From an uncultured Pedosphaera sp. (lineage in GTDB: Bacteria > Verrucomicrobiota > Verrucomicrobiia > Limisphaerales > Pedosphaeraceae), in assembly GCA_903930565.1 (NCBI GenBank), contig CAIYZC010000464.1, forward strand, positions 1 to 47,632: DNA of 47,632 bases, read 5' to 3'. Made by a program: the position numbers and the translations under genes. Positions 20,344 to 30,935 of the stretch are shown piece after piece (the stretch's first letter is position 1; the number at the start of each line of letters is the position of its first letter). The notes below the pieces were generated by a model that worked only from the letters and a program-made list of their open reading frames with translations, did not search any database and had not been told where the DNA came from.

Positions 20344-21723
20344 ATGACCAAGCCAAATACCCAGCCGGCCACCGGCGCCGGCACCCGCCGCGAATTCATC
20401 AAAAAGGCCACCACCGCCGCCGCGGTCGTTGCCTCCACCAACCTCTTCAAGACCCCCGTTTACGGCCAGAACCAGGCGCCCTCGCCCGGTCGCGTCATCG
20501 GCGCCAATGACCGCATCGTCGTCGGCTTCATCGGCGTCGGCAAGCAGGGCATGGCCCACGTCAACAGCCAGAAGGAAAACGCCGCGGACAACAACATCTC
20601 CATGGCGGCCGTCTGCGATCTGTCCAAGTACCGCGTGGCCGAGGCCCAAAAGACCATCGGCGGCGGCTGCAAGGGCTACGATGACCATCGCAAGCTGCTC
20701 GAAAACAAGGACATCGACGCCGTCACTATCGCCACCGTGGACCACTGGCACGCGGGCTGCGGCATCGACGCCGTCAACGCCGGCAAGCACGTCTATGGCG
20801 AGAAGCCCATGACCCGCTATTTGGGAGAAGCCTTCGCCTACGCCGAAGCCGTCCGCAACAACAAGCGCATCTTCCAGATCGGCGCCCAGATTTGCTCCGA
20901 CGCGAGCTGGCAAAAGGCCGCCGAACTCATCAAGGGCGGCAAAATCGGCCCCGTGATCCTCGCGCAGGACAGCTACCCCCGCAACGCCCCCAAGGGCGAG
21001 TGGAATTACGACATCGAAGCCTGGGCCACGGCCGACGACGTGAACTGGGACATGTGGCAGAAGCCCGTCCACCACAAGACCGCCTTTGACAAGGACGCCT
21101 ATTTCCGCTGGCGCAAATACTATCCGTATTGCGCGGGCACCCTGGGCGACCTCGTGCCGCACCGCCTCCATCCCCTGATGCTGGCCACCGGCATGCCCGA
21201 ATTCCCCACCCGCGTTGTGGCGCTGGGCAACAACCCCATCCACACCGACAAGAACACCCCCGGCACCCCCGAGCGCGACGTGCCCGAGCAGATCGAGATC
21301 ATCGCCGAATTCCCCAGCGGCCTCCACATCCTCGTCACCACCAGCACGATCAACTGGAACGGTCTCCCCTCCGTCATCCGCGGCCACAAGGCCGTTTTGG
21401 AAATGGGCGTGGACAGCGTGGACCTCAAGCCCCAGAAAGAATTCTCCGAGGAAATCGATCCCGAGAGCTACACCCACTTGGTGCCCAGCGGCCAGAAGAT
21501 TCCCGAGATGGAAAAGAACTGGTTCAACTGTATCCGCACCAACACGCAGCCCTACGGCAACATTGAACTCGCCGTCCGCGTCCAGACCGTCATCGCCCTG
21601 GCGGAAATGTCCCAGCGCCTGAACGTGATGTGCCTCTTCGACGAGAAGTCCAAGAAGATCACCACGGGCGACGGCAAGGTCCTCGAAGCCCTCACCTACG
21701 GCAGCATGGGCGAAAAGTCCTGA
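20344..21723 (+). CDS. Gfo/Idh/MocA family oxidoreductase with Tat signal
   Basis: 'TRREFIKKATTAAAVVASTNLF' twin-arginine start; 'RIVVGFIGVGKQGMAHV', 'AVTIATVDHWHAGCGIDAVNAGKHVYGEKPMT'. Confidence 0.93.
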   Translation: MTKPNTQPATGAGTRREFIKKATTAAAVVASTNLFKTPVYGQNQAPSPGRVIGANDRIVVGFIGVGKQGMAHVNSQKENAADNNISMAAVCDLSKYRVAEAQKTIGGGCKGYDDHRKLLENKDIDAVTIATVDHWHAGCGIDAVNAGKHVYGEKPMTRYLGEAFAYAEAVRNNKRIFQIGAQICSDASWQKAAELIKGGKIGPVILAQDSYPRNAPKGEWNYDIEAWATADDVNWDMWQKPVHHKTAFDKDAYFRWRKYYPYCAGTLGDLVPHRLHPLMLATGMPEFPTRVVALGNNPIHTDKNTPGTPERDVPEQIEIIAEFPSGLHILVTTSTINWNGLPSVIRGHKAVLEMGVDSVDLKPQKEFSEEIDPESYTHLVPSGQKIPEMEKNWFNCIRTNTQPYGNIELAVRVQTVIALAEMSQRLNVMCLFDEKSKKITTGDGKVLEALTYGSMGEKS

Positions 21724-21747
21724 GCTGAGTAGACAACAGTTTCCGGC

Positions 21748-21786
21748 AACGGGTTTCGCGGCTGCAAGGCTGCGAAACCCGTTTTG
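21748..21786 (+). terminator. Terminator hairpin after oxidoreductase
   Basis: 12-bp perfect inverted repeat AACGGGTTTCGC / GCGAAACCCGTT (21748-21759 / 21772-21783), short T-run. Confidence 0.65.
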
Positions 21787-21791
21787 GCTCT

Positions 21792-22006
21792 GTGACAAGG
21801 GTTGTTGCTCGCGTCTCCTTCAAAATCACTGCCGACGGCGTCAACGTGGTCCTGACTTGCTCCGATCCCACCTTGGCCATCCAGTCGGCGACCAAAGTGG
21901 CCGGGCCGTACAACCTCATCTCGGCGTCCACCCCGTTCACCAACAGCGAGACCCCAACGCCGCGATCTTCTATCGCTTCGCCCGTCAAGGCGAACTGGCT
22001 TCCTGA
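21792..22006 (+). pseudogene. Frameshifted remnant of a C-terminal beta-sandwich-type domain of a secreted protein
   Basis: Frame A: VSFKITADGVNVVLTCSDPTLAIQSATKVAGPYNLISASTPFTNSET; frame B continues DPNAAIFYRFARQGELAS-stop at 22004-22006. Together they resemble the 'LQSA..V.GPY..I..ASSPYTN....FYRL' domain seen in verrucomicrobial secreted proteins. Confidence 0.55.
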
Positions 22007-22010
22007 TCGT

Positions 22011-22042
22011 GCGCGGGACCACCGAGGTTCCGCGCCTTTTTT
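22011..22042 (+). terminator. Rho-independent terminator following the gene remnant
   Basis: GCGCGGGA...TTCCGCGC stem followed by CTTTTTTG. Confidence 0.65.
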
Positions 22043-22215
22043 GTACCCGGTGCGCGCCGGGACGAACACCGGCGGCGTGCCGCCACGTCCCCGCAGAATT
22101 CTGCTTTTGCCCCCGCCGGGATTCGTGTTCAGTGTGGCCCGAGGGCACGAGCCGAACCCACGCTCCGCCCCACCACTTTGCTCCGCCTGATTTTGCTTCC
22201 GGCGGCTAAACCCGG

Positions 22216-23532
22216 ATGACCACTGAAAACATGAAATCATTTTTGCGTCGGACCTTGAAACTGGCGGCCGCCTGCTGCGGGCTGCTGCTGGCCGGTTCAC
22301 AGTTCTGCCCCGCCGCCGAGGAACCCGCCGTGGCCCCCGATGCGGCCTCGGGGCACGCGGCTTTTTACGACATGCACCTCGGGCTCTTCGTCCACTACAT
22401 GTTTCCCGGCAAGGATTACCAGTACGGGGCGACGGTTTGGGCGGACGGCACGCACGTGGGCAGCCTGGATGAACTGGCGGACAACCTCGACGCGGATGAT
22501 CTCGCCCGCACCGCCAAGCGGATGCACGCCCAATACCTGATTTTCACCACCTCCCACGCGAACATGAATGTGCTGTTTCCCAGCGCGGTCATGGCCCGTT
22601 ATTTGCCCGGGCACACCGCCCGGCGCGACGTATTGCGGGACGTGGTTCGGGCGGCCCGCGCGGAGCACCTGCGCGTGGTGTTTTACATTCATCCCTCGGA
22701 TGGTCATGATTTCACCAAAGCGGACCAAGACCGCGTGGGCTACAATGACGGCCCGCCGTACCGGCGCTACAACGATTTCCTCAATGATTATGTCGCCGAG
22801 TTGGTGGACCGTTACGGGAAGGACGTGGCGGGCTATTTCATGGACGGCGGGGTGCCCAAGCGCATCGTGGACGGGCCGCGGTTGCGGTCCACCATCCTGC
22901 GCCGGCAACCGGGGGCGTGGTTGGTGCAGAACGGCGGCTTGAACAAATCGGTGAATGATTTTGGGGCCTACGAAATGCTGGAACGTCCCTTCCCGGCGGC
23001 GAATTGGGCGGTGAACAAACCCATCACCGGTGAATGGTGGGCGTTGACCAACTCGGTCGTGCTCGGCCCCGAGTTGTGCTACCAATACACGGTGCTCCAA
23101 GCGGCGGTGCGGGACCGGCAGGGCGGCGGGGTGGGGTGGTCGTTCGGACCGCATCCCGGTGGTCACTGGGAGTTGGGAGTGCGCTCCTTCTGCGACCGGT
23201 TGGGGACGTTGGTCGAACAGGCCGGGCCATCGCTTTTTGGCTCCCGGCCGAGCCGGGCGTACCTCACCCTGAATCGCCAACCCCTCATCGGCACGCCGTA
23301 CGCGGCCACCGAGTCCCGCGACGGGAGCAAGACCTACCTCCATGTGTTTCTCCCACCCCGCACCCGGACTTTGTCCCTGCCCGCCCCGGCCGACCACCGC
23401 GCTTTTTCCTTCGCCCGCCTCTTGACGTCCCGCCACCGGTTGGGGCTCGCCACCACCGCCCAGGGCGTGGAATTGACCCTGGGGCAGGGCGACCGTTGGG
23501 ACGACGTGGACACCATTGTTGTGCTGGAATAG
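22216..23532 (+). CDS. Alpha-L-fucosidase-like (GH29-related) secreted protein
   Basis: Signal peptide; '[13 protein letters not shown]' resembles the GH29 'FGLFIHWG' start; '[23 protein letters not shown]'; '[21 protein letters not shown]' is positioned like the nucleophile region. Confidence 0.65.
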   Translation: MTTENMKSFLRRTLKLAAACCGLLLAGSQFCPAAEEPAVAPDAASGHAAFYDMHLGLFVHYMFPGKDYQYGATVWADGTHVGSLDELADNLDADDLARTAKRMHAQYLIFTTSHANMNVLFPSAVMARYLPGHTARRDVLRDVVRAARAEHLRVVFYIHPSDGHDFTKADQDRVGYNDGPPYRRYNDFLNDYVAELVDRYGKDVAGYFMDGGVPKRIVDGPRLRSTILRRQPGAWLVQNGGLNKSVNDFGAYEMLERPFPAANWAVNKPITGEWWALTNSVVLGPELCYQYTVLQAAVRDRQGGGVGWSFGPHPGGHWELGVRSFCDRLGTLVEQAGPSLFGSRPSRAYLTLNRQPLIGTPYAATESRDGSKTYLHVFLPPRTRTLSLPAPADHRAFSFARLLTSRHRLGLATTAQGVELTLGQGDRWDDVDTIVVLE

Positions 23533-23627
23533 GCGGGGCGGCCGCCGCCCGGGCGCGGTGGCGCGGTCGGGCGCCCAAAATTAAGCTTCTGCCCCCGCCG
23601 GGATTGTTGTTGGATCGTTGCGGCTTT

Positions 23628-23969
23628 ATGAACAACACGCACGCTTTGACCACCACCGGGTTTGAAATCCCCGGGTATCGCGTTACGCGCTCCTACGGGG
23701 TGGTCCGGGGCATCATTGTGCGTTCGCGGTCCGTGGTCGGCAACCTGGGGGCCAGCATCCAAAGCTTGTTTGGGGGCAATATCTCGATCTACACCGAATT
23801 GTGCGAGCAGGCGCGGGGCGAGGCCTTTCAGTTGATGCTGGCCCATGCCGGGCAGTTGGGGGCCAACGCGGTGCTGGGCGTGCGGTACGACGCGACGGAG
23901 CTCGCCCCGGGCATCACCGAGGTCCTGTGCTACGGCACCGCCGTCGCGGTGGTCGAAAGCGCGGGTTGA
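23628..23969 (+). CDS. YbjQ family protein (UPF0145, heavy-metal-binding domain)
   Basis: '[85 protein letters not shown]...[11 protein letters not shown]'. Confidence 0.93.
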   Translation: MNNTHALTTTGFEIPGYRVTRSYGVVRGIIVRSRSVVGNLGASIQSLFGGNISIYTELCEQARGEAFQLMLAHAGQLGANAVLGVRYDATELAPGITEVLCYGTAVAVVESAG

Positions 23970-24004
23970 GTTTTTCCCGCCGGCGGTTATAGATAAGAGG
24001 AATT

Positions 24005-24736
24005 ATGGCAGGCCACAGCAAATGGGCGAAAGTTAAGACTTTCAAGGGCGCGATTGACGCCAAACGCGGCAAGATTTTCGCCAAACTGGCGAAGGAAATC
24101 GCCATTGCCGCCAAATTGGGCGGGGCGGATCCGGACATGAACCCCCGCCTGCGCATGTGCCTGTTCAAGTGCCGCGGGGCGAACATGCCCAATGAAAACA
24201 TTGAGCGCGCCATCAAAAAGGGCACCGGCGGCGGCGAAACCGGCTCTTTCGAGGACCTCACGTACGAGGTGTACGGCCCCCACGGGGTCGCGCTCCTGGT
24301 CGAATTGAGCACGGACAACCGGAACCGCACCGCCGCGGAAATCCGCAGCATCATGACCAAAAACGGGGGCAGCATCGCGACCGCGGGGGCGGTGGCCCGC
24401 CTGTTCGAGCGCAAAGGCCAGATGATCATCGCCCGCGAGGGCGTCAACGAGGACCAGGTCATGGAAGCCGCTTTGGAAGCCGGCGCCGAGGATTTCAAGG
24501 CCGAACCCGAGGGGTTCGAAATCCTCACCGATCCCGGCCACTTTGAGGCCGTGCACAAGCAAATTGAAGCGAAAGGCGTCAAGTGCGCCTCGGCCGAAAT
24601 CACGTATCTGCCCACCCTTTTGGTCCCGGTGGACGCGGCCGCCGCCCCCGCCGTGCACCGCCTCATCGAGCAGTTGGAGGATCACGACGACGTCAAGGAA
24701 TTGTATTCGAATGCCGATTTCACTCCCGCGGCCTAA
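24005..24736 (+). CDS. yebC: YebC/PmpR family transcriptional/translational regulator
   Basis: 'MAGHSKWAKVKTFKGAIDAKRGKIFAKLAKEIAIAAKLGGADPDMNPRLRMCLFKCRGANMPNENIERAIKKGTG'. Confidence 0.96.
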   Translation: MAGHSKWAKVKTFKGAIDAKRGKIFAKLAKEIAIAAKLGGADPDMNPRLRMCLFKCRGANMPNENIERAIKKGTGGGETGSFEDLTYEVYGPHGVALLVELSTDNRNRTAAEIRSIMTKNGGSIATAGAVARLFERKGQMIIAREGVNEDQVMEAALEAGAEDFKAEPEGFEILTDPGHFEAVHKQIEAKGVKCASAEITYLPTLLVPVDAAAAPAVHRLIEQLEDHDDVKELYSNADFTPAA

Positions 24737-24805
24737 CAGCCCCGGCGGCCCCCACCAAGCGGACGAACCCCTGACCGGCGGCCACGGGGCGGCCCGCGTT
24801 CCGGC

Positions 24806-27712
24806 ATGAAGACGTTGGACCAAACCATTTTCGGCCGCGCGCTGGGCTGGTTGGCGCGGCAGGTCTGCCGCCATCCCGCGTGGTTCCTGTGGCCGCAGCT
24901 GCTCCTTTTCATCGGCTCGGTGGTGTACACCGCCAAGTATCTGCAGTTCGACCCCAGCCGCGACAACTTGGTGGGCTCGGGGAAGAAGTACCATCAGAAT
25001 TTCCTCAAGTTCAAGGCGGAGTTTCCCGAGCAGGACGACTTGGTGGTGATCGTCGAGAGCGACGACTTGGAGAAGAACCGCCAATTTGTCGAGCGGTTGG
25101 GCGCCAAGCTGGAGGTCGACAAATACCGCCAGACCAACGTGGTCAAAGGCGTCCAGCAGGTGGTCGAAACCAATCTCTTCGTGGACGTCTTCTACAAGGG
25201 CGACCTCAAGATGATGGGGCCGAAGGCGCTGCTCTTCGTCCCCGAGGAGGATCTGAAGCAACTGCGTGACACGCTCGGGGACTTTGTGCCCGCCATCGAG
25301 AAGTTCACCCAGGCCACGAACCTGAATTCCTTGATGGCGACCATCAATTCGCAGTTCTTGCACGCCAAACGCGAGCAGAACAAGGAGACGGACGCCCTCA
25401 TGAAGGCGCTGCCGATGGTCGGCCGCATTCTGACCCAGGCCACGGCCAGCCTGCACCGGACGGGCGTGCCGCCTTCCCCGGGGGTGGAGGCGCTGTTCAG
25501 TGCCGGCGAGGAGGCGCAGGAACAGATTTACATCACCTTCGCCCACGGTCGGCTGTTCCTGGTCACCGCCCACGCCCCCACCGAGGACCTCAATGACCAA
25601 GCGGTCGAGCGGATGCGGGAATTGGTCGCCGAAACCCAGCGGGAAGTCCCCGGGCTGAATGTGGGGTTGACGGGGGAATCGGTGCTGGAACACGACGAAA
25701 TGGCGCAATCCCAGGCGGATTCCACCCTGGCGAGCATCGTTTCGCTGGTGGTGTGCGCCTTGATTTTCATTTACGGCTACCAGGAAATCGGGCGTCCGCT
25801 CAAAGCGACCTTGTGCCTTTTGGTGGGCTTGGGCTACACGATGGCGTTCACGACCTTCACGGTGGGCCACCTGAACATCCTGACCATTACCTTCGTCCCG
25901 ATTCTGATCGGCTTGGCGATTGATTTTGGCGTCCACGTGATCACGCGTTACGAGGAGGAATTGCGCCTGGGCAAAACCGAGGAAGTGGCCATTGGTCTGG
26001 CCATTGTCTTCACCGGGCAGGGGGTTTTTACCGGGGCGTTGACCACGGCGGCGGCCTTTTTGGCGATGTGTTTGACGGATTTTCGCGGGATTCAGGAGAT
26101 GGGGATCATTTGCGGCGGCGGCATGTTGATCTGCCTCGTGCCCATGCTCACGCTGCTGCCGGTGCTGCTCCTCCGCAGTCGGCGGAATCAGGCCGGGGAG
26201 CGGCCCACCGCCCATGCCGCCGCCGCTCCGGTCTCGTTTCGGGCGCGGTTGGAAAGCCTGTGGCTCGACCGCCCCCGCTTGATCTGCTGCCTGACCGTCA
26301 TCCTGAGTGGTCTGGCCGTGACCCAATTCCACAAGGTCTTTTTCGATTACAATTTGCTGAATATGCAGTCGGCCGGGTTGCCGGCGGTCAAGTATGAGAA
26401 GAAGTTGATCGACTCCACCTCGCAGTCCGTCCTCTTCGCCGCCGTGGTCGCCGACTCGGCGCAGGAGGCTGTGGAGTTGGAAAAGAAGCTGCGGGCCCTG
26501 CCCGCCGTCTCGACCAACTTCATGATGGCGAGCTATCTGACCGAGGATCAGACGGAGAAGCTCCGGCTCATCGGGCAGATCAAACAGCAAGTTGCCGGCC
26601 TGCATTTCGCCCCGGTTGCCCCGCCGCCGTCACCGCGGGTGGAAACGGCCCGGCCGCCCTTGGGACCGAAACCGGAGGTGCCCGCCGCGGACCCGGCCGC
26701 GGGTCAGGCCGAGGAATACCTGGCTGCCTTGGGAGGCACGTTGTTCAGCACGAAGGGCTATTTCGGCGCCGCGGCCGCGGAAACCGCGCGGGAGCCGGAC
26801 CAAGCGGTGTTAACCAAGCAATTGCGGGAATTGCGCGACTCCGTGCGGGAGCTGCACCGCCAGCTCAACGCCGGGCCACCGGAATTGATGGCCCAAAAGC
26901 TCGCGGCGTTTGAGCGTGCTTTGTTCGATGATGTCCGCGAAACGTTTGACTCCTTCCGCAATCAGGACAACCGCGCGCCCCTCCGCGCCGAAGACCTGCC
27001 GGCGGCGTTCCGCCATCGGTTCATTGGCATCACCGGCAAATACTTGATCCAAGTTTATCCCCGCGAAAACATTTGGAACCGGGAGCAACAAACTGAATTC
27101 ATCCGCCAGGTCCGCACCGTGGCCCCGTTGGTCACCGGCACGCCCGTGCAGCTCTACGAATACACCACGCTTCTCAAGGAGAGCTATCAACTGGCCGCCT
27201 GGTACGCGCTTTTGGCCATCATCCTCATGGTGTGGGTGCATTTCCGCAACTTTAAGTCCGTCGTGCTGGCGCTCCTTCCGGTGGGCATCGGGGTGGTCTG
27301 GCTCGGCGGTTTTATGGGGCTGACCGCCATCCCGTTCAACCCCGCCAACATCATGACCCTGCCGTTGGTCATCGGCATCGGCGTGACCAATGGCATCCAC
27401 ATCCTGAACCGCTACGCCGAAGAGGGAAACCCCAACCTGCTCTCCAAGAGCACGGGCAAAGCCGTGTTTGTCTCGGGTTTGACCACGATTTCCGGGTTTG
27501 GCAGCCTGATGTTGGCCAAGCACCAAGGCATTCAGAGCTTGGGTTACGTGATGTCCCTAGGGGTAACGGCGTGCATGCTGGCGGCTTTGACCTTTCTGCC
27601 CGCCATCCTCAACTTGTTTCCGAGCCAGTCTCCGGCCCAACGACCCGGTGCCGACAATGCACGGTCGGCACCGGGACCGGAGGAACCGAGGTCACAACCT
27701 CGTGATGCCTAA
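24806..27712 (+). CDS. MMPL/RND family exporter, HpnN-like
   Basis: 968 aa with two RND-type membrane blocks: 'FVPILIGLAIDFGVHVITRYEEEL' and 'MTLPLVIGIGVTNGIHILNRYAEEG'. Confidence 0.85.
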   Translation: MKTLDQTIFGRALGWLARQVCRHPAWFLWPQLLLFIGSVVYTAKYLQFDPSRDNLVGSGKKYHQNFLKFKAEFPEQDDLVVIVESDDLEKNRQFVERLGAKLEVDKYRQTNVVKGVQQVVETNLFVDVFYKGDLKMMGPKALLFVPEEDLKQLRDTLGDFVPAIEKFTQATNLNSLMATINSQFLHAKREQNKETDALMKALPMVGRILTQATASLHRTGVPPSPGVEALFSAGEEAQEQIYITFAHGRLFLVTAHAPTEDLNDQAVERMRELVAETQREVPGLNVGLTGESVLEHDEMAQSQADSTLASIVSLVVCALIFIYGYQEIGRPLKATLCLLVGLGYTMAFTTFTVGHLNILTITFVPILIGLAIDFGVHVITRYEEELRLGKTEEVAIGLAIVFTGQGVFTGALTTAAAFLAMCLTDFRGIQEMGIICGGGMLICLVPMLTLLPVLLLRSRRNQAGERPTAHAAAAPVSFRARLESLWLDRPRLICCLTVILSGLAVTQFHKVFFDYNLLNMQSAGLPAVKYEKKLIDSTSQSVLFAAVVADSAQEAVELEKKLRALPAVSTNFMMASYLTEDQTEKLRLIGQIKQQVAGLHFAPVAPPPSPRVETARPPLGPKPEVPAADPAAGQAEEYLAALGGTLFSTKGYFGAAAAETAREPDQAVLTKQLRELRDSVRELHRQLNAGPPELMAQKLAAFERALFDDVRETFDSFRNQDNRAPLRAEDLPAAFRHRFIGITGKYLIQVYPRENIWNREQQTEFIRQVRTVAPLVTGTPVQLYEYTTLLKESYQLAAWYALLAIILMVWVHFRNFKSVVLALLPVGIGVVWLGGFMGLTAIPFNPANIMTLPLVIGIGVTNGIHILNRYAEEGNPNLLSKSTGKAVFVSGLTTISGFGSLMLAKHQGIQSLGYVMSLGVTACMLAALTFLPAILNLFPSQSPAQRPGADNARSAPGPEEPRSQPRDA

Positions 27713-27866
27713 TCCATACTCGACGCTGGCCTCTAAATCAATGTTTTTGTTGAATTGATGTGGATATTTAACCATAGTCGATAGATATATCGTTAAAGTT
27801 ACGATGGGGGATTCCCCCCCGCCAACCTTTGGCCTCCAGTTATTCTCCCGGCCGCTGGCGCCGCCC

Positions 27867-27894
27867 TTGACCGGATTAGTCCATCGCTTATGCT
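27867..27894 (+). promoter_or_regulatory. Candidate sigma70-type promoter TTGACC-N16-TATGCT for the WPFY/MCE operon
   Basis: CCCTTGACCGGATTAGTCCATCGCTTATGCT; -35 27867-27872, -10 27889-27894; CDS starts 27920. Confidence 0.55.
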
Positions 27895-27919
27895 CTTGCC
27901 TTGCTGAAGGGCGCCAACC

Positions 27920-29392
27920 ATGGCCATTGCTAAATACCTAAGCCTCTTGGGAGTTGTGAGCTGCCTCCCCTGCGCCGCCTCCGCGGCCGGGGGGCCGCGG
28001 CTGGGGCCCTTGTACGACGATTTTTCGCTGACGCTGGAGTCGGGGCGCCGGACGGAAATCCTCGGCCCGCTGTATTACTCCGAAGAGCGCGAGACCCGCC
28101 ACACTTGGGCCATCCCCCCCTTGACCCTGGCGCACACGTGGGATCCGGCAACGGATTCCGAGGAATGGGATTTCGCCTATCCGCTGTTGACCTACGACCG
28201 TTTTGGCAAGGAAGTCCATTGGCAGATCATGCAGTTGTGGAACGTGGCCGGCGGGAAGAACCAGGACGCCTCGGAGGATCATCGTTTCACGCTGTTCCCA
28301 TTTTACTTTCAACAGCGCTCCACGATTCCGAGCCACAATTATACGGCCATGGTTCCGTTCTATGGCCACTTGGACCACCGTTTGTTCCGCGACGAGACTG
28401 ATTTCGTGCTCTTCCCCTGCTACGTCAAGACGCGCAAAGGGGATGTGGTGACGCGGAACATGCCGTATCCGTTCTTCCACCTCCGCCGCGGCGACGGCCT
28501 GGTCGGTTGGCAGTTGTGGCCCCTCATGGGGCATGAGCACAAGGAGCCCACCTCCCGCACGAACAGCTTCGGGGAGGTTCAAATCGTGGGTGGTCACGAC
28601 AAGCGCTTTCTGCTGTGGCCGTTTTATACCCAGGCGGACACGGACTTGGGCACGGACCATACCAACCACCTGCAGACGTTGCTCTTCGTGTATTCCCTGG
28701 AGCGTTCGGAGGCGCGCACCGCCACCTCCTTCGGTTGGCCGCTGGGTGTCACGCACACCATCGACCGGACCAATGGCTACACCGAGTGGGACGCGCCGTT
28801 TCCGATGGTGGAATTCGCCCATGGCCCGGGCAAAACCACCCGCCGGGTTTGGCCGTTCTTCAGCGAGGCGCACAACGCCAGTGTGGAGAGCGATTTTTAC
28901 GGCTGGCCGGTGTACAAATTCAACGGCTACCACACGGAAACCTACGCCCGTGAGCGTGAGCGGATTCTGTTCTTCCTCTATTCCGACACCCGGGAGCATG
29001 ATCTGGGCCGCCACAAGGACCGGGTGCGGGTGGACTGCTTTCCCCTGTACACGCGCACCAAGGAATTCGACGGCCGGGTGCGTTTCCAAGCCCTGTCCAT
29101 TTTGGAACCCATCTTCCCCAACAACAAGACCTTGGAGCGGGATCTTTCCCCCCTCTACGCCTTTTGGCGGGCGGAGCGGAATCCCAAAACCCGGGCCCGG
29201 AGCGAGTCCTTGTTGTGGAACCTCTACCGCCGCGACGAAACCCCCGAGACCAAGCGCTGTTCGCTGTTGTTCGGGCTGGTGCAATACCAAACCGGCGCGC
29301 CCGGTCCCCGCTGGCGGATCGCCTACCTGCCCCTCGGACCGAAGGCGGCCGCGCCGCCCGTCGCCGCCCCCGCCCCCCCGGCCCAACCTTGA
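27920..29392 (+). CDS. Secreted aromatic-repeat ('WPFY/FPLY') protein of unknown function, first gene of MCE operon
   Basis: 490 aa; signal peptide MAIAKYLSLLGVVSCLPCAASAAGG; about 15 copies of a W/F/Y-P-h-Y/F motif (LFPFYFQ, MVPFYGH, LFPCYVK, LWPFYTQ, VWPFFSE, GWPVYKF, CFPLYTR, LSPLYAF). Confidence 0.85.
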   Translation: MAIAKYLSLLGVVSCLPCAASAAGGPRLGPLYDDFSLTLESGRRTEILGPLYYSEERETRHTWAIPPLTLAHTWDPATDSEEWDFAYPLLTYDRFGKEVHWQIMQLWNVAGGKNQDASEDHRFTLFPFYFQQRSTIPSHNYTAMVPFYGHLDHRLFRDETDFVLFPCYVKTRKGDVVTRNMPYPFFHLRRGDGLVGWQLWPLMGHEHKEPTSRTNSFGEVQIVGGHDKRFLLWPFYTQADTDLGTDHTNHLQTLLFVYSLERSEARTATSFGWPLGVTHTIDRTNGYTEWDAPFPMVEFAHGPGKTTRRVWPFFSEAHNASVESDFYGWPVYKFNGYHTETYARERERILFFLYSDTREHDLGRHKDRVRVDCFPLYTRTKEFDGRVRFQALSILEPIFPNNKTLERDLSPLYAFWRAERNPKTRARSESLLWNLYRRDETPETKRCSLLFGLVQYQTGAPGPRWRIAYLPLGPKAAAPPVAAPAPPAQP

Positions 29393-29410
29393 ACCACGAC
29401 GCAATCGATT

Positions 29411-30145
29411 ATGTTTGAAAGCATTGGTGAAATGGCGTTGCTCTTTTTCCGGACCCTGGGCTCCCTGCCGCAGGTCTGGCGGCAGCGGCACAAGGTTTGT
29501 GAGCAGTTTTTTGAAATTGGCAACGCCAGCCTGCTCATGGTTTGCATCCTGTCCTTTTTCATCGGCGGCGTGATCTGTCTCCTGACCGGGCCGGTCTTGG
29601 TGGAGCGCGGGCTCGCCTCCTCCATTGGCGGCTTGGTGGGCATCTCCATGTGCAAGGAGCTGGCCCCGGTGATGATGTCCATCCTGATCGCCGGCCGCAT
29701 TGGCTCCGCCATGGCGGCGGAAATCGGTTCCATGCAGGTGTACCAGGAAATCGACGCCCTCCGCACCATGAACATCAACCCCATCCACTATTTGGTGCTG
29801 CCCCGGTTGGTGGCGATCGCGGTCGCCCTGCCGCTGCTGGTGGTCTTTGCGATCCTGATCGGTTGGGGCGGCGGCTCCTTGGTGGCGGCTTTGAATCACC
29901 AAATCTCCATTTCCTTCCAATCCTTCTTCGCCAACCTCCGGGATTTCGTCACGGTGGGCAATGTGGCCAACGGCTTGCTGAAAAGTTTCGTCTTCGCCCT
30001 CGTCATCGCGGTGGTTTCCTGCCACCAGGGCTTGAAAACCATTGGCGGACCCCGCGGCATCGGCCGCTCGGTCACCAAGGCGGTCGTCAATTGCATCGTG
30101 ATGATCGTCATCCTCGATTATTTCCTGACCCGTCTGACGCTGTGA
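29411..30145 (+). CDS. mlaE: MlaE family ABC transporter permease (MCE/lipid transport)
   Basis: 'LVGISMCKELAPVMMSILIAGRIGSAMAAEIGSMQVYQEIDALRTMNINPIHYLVLPRLVAIAVALPLLVVF' MlaE signature. Confidence 0.95.
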   Translation: MFESIGEMALLFFRTLGSLPQVWRQRHKVCEQFFEIGNASLLMVCILSFFIGGVICLLTGPVLVERGLASSIGGLVGISMCKELAPVMMSILIAGRIGSAMAAEIGSMQVYQEIDALRTMNINPIHYLVLPRLVAIAVALPLLVVFAILIGWGGGSLVAALNHQISISFQSFFANLRDFVTVGNVANGLLKSFVFALVIAVVSCHQGLKTIGGPRGIGRSVTKAVVNCIVMIVILDYFLTRLTL

Positions 30146-30152
30146 GCCGATC

Positions 30153-30935
30153 ATGAACGAATCTCCCTCCAATCCCGCGACGCAACGCGGCGTGGCTGTC
30201 CGGGTGCGCGGGCTCTGCAAGCGGCTGCAGGGGACCCCCGTGCTCCAGGACATCGATCTTGACGTCGCGCCCGGTGAGATCTTTGTCATCATGGGCCCGA
30301 GCGGCAGCGGCAAGAGCGTCCTGTTGCGCCACCTCAGCGGCTTGATGGAACCGGACGCCGGCGAGGTGCTCGTGGGCGGCCAACCCGTGCGCGCCCCCGA
30401 ACTCATGCCGGATTACCGGCTGGCCATGGTTTTCCAATCCGGCGCGCTCCTAAATTCCCTCACCGTGGGCGAAAACGTCGGGTTGTTCCTCCGGGAGCAC
30501 CGCCTCAAACCACCCGCCGAAATCGCCCGGATCGTCGCCGAAAAGCTGGCCGTGGTCGGCCTCAAGGGCCAGGAGCACAAACTCCCCGCGGAACTCTCCG
30601 GCGGCATGAAAAAGCGCGCCGCCATCGCCCGCGCCCTGGTCATCGATCCCCAACTCATTCTGTACGATGAACCGACCAGCGAACTCGACCCCGTCTCCGC
30701 CTCGGTCATCGCCGAGGAAATCGTGCGCCTGCAACGGCGCATCGGCGTGACTTCCATCGTGGTGTCCCATGACCGCGACTTGGTCTTCGGTATCGCCGAC
30801 CGGCTCGCCGTGATCTCCGGCGGGCGCATCCTGGCGGTGGGCACCCCGGCCCGAATCCGCGCCCATCCCAACGCCGAGCTGCAAGCCTTTCTCAACGTCG
30901 ATTTTCAGTTCCCCTCCCTCAAGCAAACCGTATGA
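30153..30935 (+). CDS. mlaF: MlaF-like ABC transporter ATP-binding protein
   Basis: 'VIMGPSGSGKSVLLRHLSGLMEPDAGEV', 'LPAELSGGMKKRAAIARALVIDPQLILYDEPTSELDPVSA'. Confidence 0.94.
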   Translation: MNESPSNPATQRGVAVRVRGLCKRLQGTPVLQDIDLDVAPGEIFVIMGPSGSGKSVLLRHLSGLMEPDAGEVLVGGQPVRAPELMPDYRLAMVFQSGALLNSLTVGENVGLFLREHRLKPPAEIARIVAEKLAVVGLKGQEHKLPAELSGGMKKRAAIARALVIDPQLILYDEPTSELDPVSASVIAEEIVRLQRRIGVTSIVVSHDRDLVFGIADRLAVISGGRILAVGTPARIRAHPNAELQAFLNVDFQFPSLKQTV

